From the NCBI GenBank assembly GCA_900491605.1, contig UESW01004569.1:1-64000 (forward strand): a DNA stretch of 64,000 bases, written 5' to 3'. The stretch's first letter is position 1; each line of letters opens with the position of its first letter. Below, in pieces: positions 56,144 to 64,000 of the stretch. This DNA comes from Calamus simplicifolius. Taxonomy: Eukaryota > Streptophyta > Magnoliopsida > Arecales > Arecaceae. Both the position numbers and the translations under genes were made by a program. The notes beneath the pieces were generated by a model, which was given only the letters and a program-made list of their open reading frames with translations, was not told where the DNA came from and did no database searches.

Positions 56144-58389
56144 TGTCACGCCCCAGTCCCAAATTTGAACTAGGATGATAACCCGCCGCATGCCAGGCAT
56201 GCAAGGCGTCTTGAACTTCAACACATAATTCAATATAAAGCAAATTTCACATCCATGATTTATTACAAACCATAATTATTAGTCTTGGACTATCTGCCCT
56301 ACACACAAGCAAATCTGAACTAAATCGATATAATAAAACTAAGTCTTCTTAATAGAAACTCCTTCTATCTCAACTATCCTTCTTCATTCCTGAGGCTCTG
56401 AAAAACATTATGAGAATTTTATGAGCTCACACTCAATAAGTAAGCCTATATAGTTTCAAAATTTCATTTATCAGACTATTATCAGGTTCATATCATCAGA
56501 TCAATTAATTTGAAACTTAATTCAATAACAATTATTAGAATATATGCGATGTAAACAAACATTGTTTATACTGTCATTATTTTTCTTTATGTGTCCCACG
56601 GCCCTACAATACACATCATGTGTAACACTCTTAAATATCCCCTAAGAGGAAGGGTTCTGGTACCAGTATTCTGTCATCTGTCATGTGATAATCTGTCATG
56701 TGATAATATAATAATCTGTCATGTAAGAATCTATCATGTGGTAATCTGTCATGTGATGATCTGTCATGTGAGAATCTGTCATGTTGAAATTTGTCATGTG
56801 AGAACCGCGGCGACACATAAAGTTTTATTATCATTATCATAATTACATATTATCATAGTAATAACATGATTTTGTCAAATTAACATAATTATATTTAACT
56901 GTAAGTTCACAGTTCATAAATTAAATAATTAATAAAATTATAATACTTGACTTACTTACCACAGTACATGAATTTCAATTGATAACCCAGCTAATTGGAC
57001 ACCTGGGAACCTACAGAATCATTTTTCATTATTAAATTTCTACAATCTGAATTATAAAATAATTCTTAAACTCTACCCAAACCACTTCACGGGCCCAACT
57101 TTGGGCTTGAATATCTCTCAACGTATACACCCAAATAGGGAAATAAAATCATTCCCAGAAATTAGAATCAATCCTGATTCGGCCCATATATTCACTTTGC
57201 CATTCTCGGCCTGATACAGGGCCCAAAACGCTGCTCAAACAAGCTCCAGAGACGGCCCAACAGGGCCCAAAAATCAAACGGCCCAACGGGCCATTAATCT
57301 TTATTAACCCCAGCTCCTTTGTTTCAAAAGAAACAGAGGAGCTGAGAGTCGCACCGGCGGCTAAGGCCGCCGTTGGCCAAATTGAAGGCGGTCTGGCTGC
57401 CGTTGGCCGGACCGTGGCCGGCCGCCGCCGCGGCCAACCTCCCCCACCCTCTCTCTCTCATCAATTTGTCACTTTAAAACTTTCTTTTCTCTCTCATCGC
57501 CTGCGTGTCTTCCATGGTGCCGGCGCCAATTCTGGCCAAATTGGCGTCGGTCCGACCGCCGTTGGCCGGACCAAAGCCGGCCGTCGCCGCGGTCGACCTT
57601 CCCTCCCTCTCTCTCTCCAATTTCTCTTTTATCCCTCTCTTTCTCTCTCACTATCTTCCGTGGCTAAGGATCACGGCGGCGGCACGGCCAGCCACCACGG
57701 CTGGCCGGACCTCCACCGGATGCACACCCGGCGCCGGTGGAGGTCTCCGACCAAGGCCCAGGCCCGGCGAAGCCGCGAGCACACCGCCGGGCCCGAACCA
57801 AGGATCGGACCGGCGGTAATTCTTTCCTGTCACCTCTCTCTCCCTCCTCCGCTCTCTTCTTCTCTCACTGTTCTCCGGCACCCCACCGGACGCTGCCCCC
57901 GGTGCCGGAGGGGTTGTCGGCCGAGGCTCAGGCCCGGCGAGGCGGCGGGCATGCCGCCGGGCTTGAACCAGTGCCGGCACATAGAGGAAGGGAAGGGAGC
58001 TAGGTTCTGTAACCCGGCTCCTCCCTGTTCTCCGTTTTTTTTTTTTTAACTTTCTCTCTCAATCCTTCTCTCTCCCATGCATGGACAGGGGACTTACCAG
58101 AGGCAGGCGCGCTGAGGAAGAAACGTCCGCACGAGGAGATGATGAGAAGGGGCGTCCATGTATGATGGGAAGGAGGGTTCCACATTATCTTTTATAGGCA
58201 TTGCAGAGTCCCCAAATCAAGGGACTCTGTAATTAGATATACTTAGAATTCAAATTTCTAGAGTCTATCATTTGATCTCGTGATAACTCTTACGAGCAAT
58301 TAAGATATACTTGGAATTCAAATATGTAGAGTCTATCATCTGATCTCGTGATAACTCTCACGAGTAGTTGAGAAATCTAGGGTATTACA
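56144..58389 (-). repeat. Gypsy 5' LTR, full length (2246 bp)
   Basis: The plus strand starts TGTCACGCCCCAG and ends GGTATTACA, giving TG...CA ends. It contains a 15-bp minisatellite (56,672-56,803) and a GC-rich section (about 57,340-57,990). ORFs in the GC-rich section on both strands are unsupported. The minus-strand TATA motif in CTTTTATAGG... (about 58,185-58,197) lies near the element's own 5' side of this LTR. Confidence 0.85.
56672..56803. repeat. Minisatellite in the gypsy LTR (unit ATCTGTCATGTGAGA)
   Basis: About nine imperfect copies of a 15-bp unit built on CTGTCATGTGA. It produces repetitive DRFSHDR peptides on the minus strand, which are not a protein. Confidence 0.9.
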
Positions 58390-58643
58390 ACAGTGCTGGA
58401 GTTTCGCCACTATGTAAAGCCATACTTGCAGTACTAACGACCTATCTCGAGGTAGATTTTAACTAGCTTGTGACATATGATTAAAATATCATATTACAAT
58501 GGAAGAGATTATAAAACCCAAAATAATTTCAAAGTACTTATAACACAAGTTCATCTGCTATCAATTAACTTTAACTTGAGGGCTACATGGTTTTGGCCCA
58601 CTAATAGATTAATTGGACTAGCAAATAGACTTGGAGTGTTACA
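58390..58643. mobile_element. TRIM remnant in copy D (interior and second repeat)
   Basis: Matches 37690-37930 plus 46443-46456. The second terminal repeat is at 58510-58643, starting TATAAAACCC (TG changed to TA). At 58627-58629 AGA occurs once, giving the empty site of the CACTA element. The first TRIM repeat and the PI-1 exon 2 side are missing; the gypsy LTR lies in their place. Confidence 0.85.
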
Positions 58644-58729
58644 CAATGGAAATAGAGAAATAAAGATTCATGTCTTTCCATGACGTAAATTGGAGAGCCA
58701 TCTATAATTTCAGGCATGCAAAAACGTTA

Positions 58730-58743
58730 TCCATGCATTCCAT
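58730..58743 (-). pseudogene. PI-1 #3 exon 1 remnant (copy D)
   Basis: Reads ATGGAATGCATGGATAACG on the minus strand, the same broken donor as copy C. A TATAAATG box is kept upstream (about 58,803-58,812). No exon 2 follows because the gypsy element and a deletion took its place. Confidence 0.7.
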
Positions 58744-60786
58744 GGTGTTTATATCTATTGCAGTGATCTTCTCTAAGCTTGAAGAGGTTTATAAAGTTAG
58801 CATTTATAGGCCTTCTAGCTGCTGTTTTTTGTACTAGAGATGATGAATTTTAAAAGCACATATCCTATATGGAAAGCATTCTTATCAAGATTTGGGGGCG
58901 CATGAAGTTAATGACTACTTGAAAGAAACAGGAAAAGGAGTAGTAATGCATGTTCCATGAAAGTTGAAACAATGATCAAGTGTTAGTCAACATATTAAGT
59001 TTTCTTTGTTTAAAAGTATGTGACTTGTACGGAAGCATCCTTAGGCTTTGAGAGTCCCTACAAGCTAATTATTACTTGAAATTTTCACTTGAAATTTCAA
59101 TAAGAAGCAAGAGAAATATAAGAGGTAATGCATCTTTGGTGTTACTATGTGCGATCAAGTGTTAATCAATACAGTAGGTTTTCTTTGTTTGAATTTTGAA
59201 CGATAAGGATGAAGAATAAAAATGGGGAATGTGAGAACAATCTATCTCCCATCAAAGTCAAAAGGATAGGCTCACTTGGGTAGAACAGATCTAAATCTAA
59301 TTGCCTCTCTTATCATTTATCATTAGATCTGCATGGATCTCAAAACCAAAAAATTATTGGTTAACTATCATTTCCTGCTTTTTAAAATATTTTCTAATTA
59401 AATAAACAAATATATATATATATATATATATAATAAATAGAAAATAATAAATAAATATAATGGAAATAAATGCTACCTATTTTGATGGTGACAATAAACA
59501 CTTGTCCTACTAAATAAGCACCAACATGTTTAGAATAAATAGCTGGTTTGAAATAAAAAAAGTTAGTTTGAATGGTAAATAGAAATGCTGAGGAGTAAAT
59601 ATAAACTATTTTATATGTAGTGCATCATGAAAAACGAGACATATTTATGGAGATAGGATAGATACAATGCGTAACTAATGCTTGTGTGCACCATGTGTTC
59701 AACCTTTACATGCCTTATGCCTTGGGTCCTACAACTTTTTTATTTACCATTCAAATTAAGTATTTATTGGTTGAGACTAGTTATTTATTTTGGACATTTT
59801 ATTGCTTATCCTATAGGATAAGTGTTTGTTTTACTTTCATTCTATTTTTATTTTTTATATATTTCTATTTATTCCATTGATTATTTTTTAAAAAAATAAG
59901 AAATGATGGTTAATAGATGGCTTATTGGCTTTAAGATTTGTACAAATTTAATGGTAGAAGAGATGGCTAGATTTGGACTTGCTTACATATGAATGTAGTC
60001 AAGTCCAATTCTTTCTTTCTCTCTCTCATATTAAGGTATGTATGTTTGTGCATATGCGCTTAGATGTGTCTCTCTGTGTCTATGTATTTGTGCCAATAAG
60101 CAACATCCTAATAATAAAACCTAAGAAATGCAATCCCTCTTAATAGAAAATAAGAAAATATGGACGTCAATGATTTCTATCAAAATGTAGAGAGATTCCT
60201 TTATATAATCAGTCCAATTCCTAGGACAATTAATGTCCTAATTGATATCCAAGCATGCTATTAAATTATGTTTTTCACTTGGATTCCCATTTTTTTCTAG
60301 TCTTGTCATTCTTTTCAGATTAGGCTAGAGATAATGGTGATGAAAACAGAATAACATCCACCTTTGCACCGCGCCACATTGTGGGTCATAGGGTTGTCTA
60401 GGTTAAGCCACTGTCCACTCATCCTTTCTGCAAAAAAAATTGAGAGATTCATTAAATAAGTTAAAATGTTTACTCATGTATTGGATAATCTTTATATGAT
60501 TAATTTTTTGATTTTTTTCTATTAATCTAATTATAAAATTAACTAGACTAACTTGCATTCATATGATTGGATATTGAATTTATATAACCTTGGATCAATT
60601 TTGCAATCATGTTGGGCTAATGGCCGTGAAGGTTCTTACAATCTTGCTATTTTTATCTCTTAAAGTAAAAGAAAATGAAGAATTATATTGCCTTTTAGAA
60701 GGAATATTTTGCACACCATCCACGTACGCTAATTTAAGAACATGAAAAGGAATCTCCCAAGTTAAATATCCTTTCATTTAAAACCT
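58744..60786. repeat. Upstream region of PI-1 #3, copy D
   Basis: Near-identical to 46557-48622. It has a longer (TA)n near 59,410-59,432 than copy C. No gene is seen. Confidence 0.8.
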
Positions 60787-60792
60787 GCACCT

Positions 60793-62848
60793 ATTTTTTT
60801 TTTTTTTTGGTATAAGCGTGCGATCACACTAGTCTAGTGTGAATCAGCTCAGATAGATCAAAGTACAAAATTTTCTGCAAAGGAGTGGGCAGGGGTCACC
60901 CGGTATCAAAATCCATGAACCAGGAAGCTGAGCCACTGAAGCAGCCACCCAATCTGCCGCCGAGTTAGCTTCACGATAAATATGACGGGTCTGGGCACAA
61001 TCAACTTCCCGCAGAATAGCCCAAATGTCCAAAAGAATCAGATTAGTATGACCAGGAGGGCAATTCTGTATCTGCATCCAAGAAATGACCGACATGGAGT
61101 CACCCTCAATCAAAAGCCTCTGAGCATGAAGAATCCGAGCAACATAAGAAATGCCCGTTCAAGCCGCATAAAGCTCGGTCATGGGGACCGAGGAGTCAAG
61201 AGCACCAAACCTCACGCTGCCATAAGTCACCATGAGGTCCTCGGATAATGAAAGCAGAACCAGCAGCTCTTCCACGGATACTCCCGTCAAAGTTGATTTT
61301 GACAAACCCTGGAGGGGGCTCCCAGAAAATAAAAATCATATACCGGTTCGCTGCCGAAGCAGCAGGGGATCCCCAGTGGCCAGAGACGTTAGAACCAACA
61401 CGAGCACAGTCCGCCACCAATAATCTAATCTTCCTTACAATCATATGAAGAGAAATAGTGTTATCAGAGAAAATAAGCTGGTTCTTAGACAGCCAAATCT
61501 GATAAGCTGTGATCGCCCAGAGACCTTTCTTATGATGAGAGCACCTCCGAAGGTCAAGAAGGAAGGAAGAGTGCAGGGAGCCCGAGTCATTCTGTCTGAA
61601 AGAATAACCCATTATATGCCAGACCGTCTAGCTCTGGGGCAGATGAAAATAGCATGATCTATAGATTCCTCCTCCAAGCTGCATAAAGGGCAGATCGACT
61701 GAATAGGTAGACCCCTCCGAGATAGGAGAGCACAGGTAGGAAGAGAGTCCCACAGAAGTTTCCATATAAATAACTGAACTATGGGGATAATAGGAAGCTT
61801 CCAAATCCACACTACATCCTCCGAGCGCTGAGACTGAGGTCTGAACATCCTCATCAGATCCGTAGTCAGAGCCTTAGAGAGGCAGAATCTCTGCTAGAGT
61901 CTAACATCAGATGATCGACCAGGAATAAGAGGCATCGAGAGAATCCGCCGGGCAAGCTCAGCACCGAAGAATCTGGTCACCGAGGGGATATGCCAGACAA
62001 GAGGGTCTAAGGAGATCAAGTCCTTAACCCTTAAACTGGAAGGGGCCTCAATACTGATAAATGAGGGCCACAGAGAGAGAGGAAGCTCAAAAATCCAGGT
62101 ATCCTGAATAACGTTAACCGAAGAACCATCTCCGATCATCCACGAAATATTGTCTAAGATAGTCTGGCCATAGTGACAGACCTCCTTCCAAAAAGAGGAG
62201 CATCCCCGAGGCGGAGTAATGTGTATGGCGGATGACCAGTCTCCATACCTCGTTCGCATCAGAGAGCTCCAAAGACAATGTGGCTCCAAGAGGAATCTCG
62301 AAGCATGTCTGGAAATAAGGGCTTTTCTTCTAATAATCAAAGACTGGATCCCGAGACCACCCTCAAAGATAGGCATACAGACCATATCCCAGGACAAGAG
62401 GTGAATCCCATGACCGTCATGCATAGAAGCCCATAGGAAATCACGAAAGCATTTCTCGATCCTCCTCAGGCAAGTATTCGGAATAGCAGCATTCGACAGG
62501 AGATGCAGGGGAAGAGAGCAAAGAACCGATCGAATAATGATAACCCTAGCCATCATTGAAAGGCCAATGACCTGCTATCCCTCTATGCGCTGGCGCACCC
62601 GCCTCTCAATCTCAGAGAAATCAGAGCAACGGGGGCATCTCCCGTTATAGGGATCCCCAAATACATAAACCTGTTAGTCTGGGTAGTGATGCCCGACAAA
62701 TTGATAATGGCTTCCCTAGCGGATCGAGAAGTCTTCGAGCTAAAGCATATAGAAGACTTTAGAAAGTTGACCTTCTGTCTTAACGCCTGACAGTAGCTCT
62801 GAATAATAGAATGAAAGGAAGCCGCATTATCAATAGAAGCTTGGCCTA
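60793..62848 (-). mobile_element. LINE, 5'-truncated in the RT domain
   Basis: Poly-T (about 60,794-60,808) marks the poly(A) tail of a minus-strand LINE. A possible target duplication is GCACCT (60787-60792) and GCATCT (62849-62854), one mismatch. Copy C has the uninterrupted site (about 48,617-48,630). From 5' to 3' the element has the RT end (KVNFLKSSICFSSK, FMYLGIPITG), MMARVIIIRSVLCSLPL, the zinc region CPLCSLEEESIDHAIFIC and RNase H (INFDGSIRGRAAGSAF, EANSAADWVAASVAQ). The catalytic FADD lies upstream of the truncation. Several frameshifts make it inactive. It is the same family as 25183-29779. Confidence 0.93.
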
Positions 62849-62854
62849 GCATCT

Positions 62855-63581
62855 TTCAAATTAGATGATGGGCCCTTTATTAGATTCCAAAAAGATCTTG
62901 ACTTGGTGATGTACCTCTAGATTCTCTTTTTCTAGACATTTATAGCCCTTATGCATCAGTTAATGCCCCCTATTTCTTCTCTATGGATCAAAAGAACGTA
63001 GCATTGCATCAAGCTTTGTGGTCCGCTATCAAGTATTTAGAACTCCAAATTGACAAACCTAGAGGATATCTTGAGATCTATTTGGCCTTCTATTGATAAA
63101 GACTTGCCTATATGGAGACCTTTAATATGATGATGGCTTATAAAATTTTGTTCTCCTTTGAATTTTGGGCCTGTCTCCTTGAGGATAGGACCATAGAGGA
63201 TCATGATCATTGGAAACTCTCCTTTCTCCCTAACTCTATTCCTTTGTACATTCTTCCCTCCTTGTAACTAAATTTTTAATAAATGAAGGGGAATCTACTT
63301 CCCTATGTTCGGTCCCAAAAAAATAAAAAAACCCCACCAGCAAATGTAAAAAATAGCACAAGATATAAATTGACTAATTGAGAGATTGTGGGCTCAAGCA
63401 ACACAGGATGATTGCAATTGGTTTGAAGTCATTTGTGCAAACTTGTGCATGGAACTATTGCTCAAATTTTGCCTTGCTCAAATAAGCTGTTGTTGGGTGA
63501 AATTTACTAAAGATGAAACCACTAGTAGAGATCCCTTGGTAGAAAGGGAATTGCAACAGGTCAAATGGAAACAAATTTTTA
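62855..63581. repeat. Copy D continuation, no gene
   Basis: Matches 48,623-49,822 of copy C without the foldback MITE; the empty TTA site is about 63,119-63,126. A 70-codon plus-strand frame at 63386-63598 is not kept in copy C and is not called. Confidence 0.75.
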
Positions 63582-63868
63582 GGCTTTATTTGATATGAAG
63601 GATAAGGAGGGATATCCCCGAATATTTTCTTTTATCCTCAAAAGCTATATCCAGAGGGGATAGTTTCGAAAAAGTTTAACCAAAGGGGATAACCCATGGT
63701 TTGGGTTATCCCCTAAACTTATTCTCTAGAAAATTCAGGAATAACTAAAGTTATCCCTTGATGACAAATCTGTTATTTAAAAAAGATGATCATCCCTTAA
63801 GCTATTTTCTCGATAAATATTATCCTATACACTTATCCAGGAATAGCCTTTATGAATCAAACATAGCC
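63582..63868. mobile_element. Second Harbinger-like MITE (287 bp)
   Basis: Ends GGCTTTATTTGAT and ATCAAACATAGCC are imperfect inverted repeats, flanked by TTA (63579-63581) and TTG (63869-63871). Copy C has the uninterrupted site (about 49,818-49,826). Inside are GGATATCCCC and GGGGATAACCCATGG words similar to the foldback MITE at 48895-49358, so they are related families. Confidence 0.82.
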
Positions 63869-64000
63869 TTGAAAGGATGCCAAAGCAATACGTAAAGCAA
63901 TAAAATGACTAAAATAATGTGGCTTTTGACATTTTGGGAATAAATCTAAAGGGTGAGCAAAGGCACTGTGCCTTTCTTTCCTAGAGATCATGTCTTAGTC
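63869..64000. repeat. Copy D continuation at the window end
   Basis: Matches 49,823-49,950 of copy C. The duplication continues past the window. Confidence 0.75.

Larger units (their letters stand above)
50753..58389 (-). mobile_element. Ty3/gypsy retrotransposon with one truncated LTR
   Basis: Gag, protease, RT-RNase H and integrase are read on the minus strand in the gypsy order, with integrase after RT. The 5' LTR (56144-58389) is complete. The 3' LTR is cut to about 376 bp (50753-51128). The primer site at 56123-56136 matches initiator tRNA-Met (TGGTATCAGAGCCA), and the polypurine tract AAGGAGTGGAGAA lies at 51129-51141. Motif wording and a chromodomain-like C-terminus point to the Tekay/Del chromovirus group (inference). 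Breaks are few: roughly three frameshifts and four in-frame stops. Copy D begins right after the element at 58390. Confidence 0.95.

Noticed and set aside
57414..58049. 211-codon plus-strand ORF in GC-rich DNA
   Set aside because: Lies in the gypsy LTR, is repetitive in A, G, P and R, and shows no domain; GC-rich DNA has few chance stops.

Overview
This is nuclear DNA from a flowering plant. It is AT-rich, genes have GT-AG introns, and retroelements are primed by the plant initiator tRNA-Met. The protein families are plant ones: potato inhibitor I, plant catalase, peroxisomal ascorbate peroxidase and NPF transporters. A monocot is my guess, but the species cannot be fixed from the sequence. 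Nothing indicates a bacterial, organellar or viral source.

The native genes are a tandem family of very small serine-protease inhibitors (potato inhibitor I, PI-1), all on the minus strand. Each has a 13-bp first exon holding the ATG, an intron of about 165 bp, and a 194-bp second exon. Three members (#1, #2, #3) lie in a block that occurs twice: block A (2280-20884) and block B (21074-37331). #1 and #2 are intact in block B (21849-22220 and 32745-33114) and broken in block A (3164-3534 and 16206-16572). #3 is a pseudogene. A further partial unit (copy D, 58390 to the window end) repeats the #3 region and its upstream DNA (copy C, 37690-37930 plus 46440 onward).

Most of the rest is mobile DNA, and the duplicates serve as empty sites for each other. 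Block A has a 5.06-kb Ty1/copia element (7218-12278, TSD TTAGA) and a 1.7-kb solo LTR (13619-15334, TSD CAAGT, empty site at 31864-31868 in B). Block B has a 4.6-kb LINE (25183-29779, about 14-bp TSD, empty site near 6573-6589 in A) and a second LINE piece (29884-30600). Both blocks have a hAT-like MITE, an old LINE 3' end, and tandem and simple repeats that differ in size. The window opens with the 3' end of another copia element (1-2279).

The standout is an 8.5-kb CACTA-type transposon (37931-46439). It has CACTACAGTAAA termini, a 3-bp AGA target duplication, an array of palindromic subterminal repeats and no recognisable transposase. Its cargo is four host gene fragments, all on the minus strand and mostly with introns kept: catalase, peroxisomal-type ascorbate peroxidase, a NUS1/LEW1-like cis-prenyltransferase subunit, and an NPF nitrate/peptide transporter. 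It sits in the second LTR of a small TRIM retrotransposon, which itself sits in the intron of PI-1 #3. Copy D keeps the same site without it.

To the right lie a foldback MITE (48895-49358), a Ty3/gypsy element (50753-58389) with one truncated LTR and an intron-like 114-bp interruption, copy D with a truncated LINE (60793-62848), and a second Harbinger-like MITE (63582-63868). Several frame breaks fall in short homopolymers, so some apparent pseudogenes may be base-call errors, and blocks A and B could be haplotypes placed in tandem by assembly.
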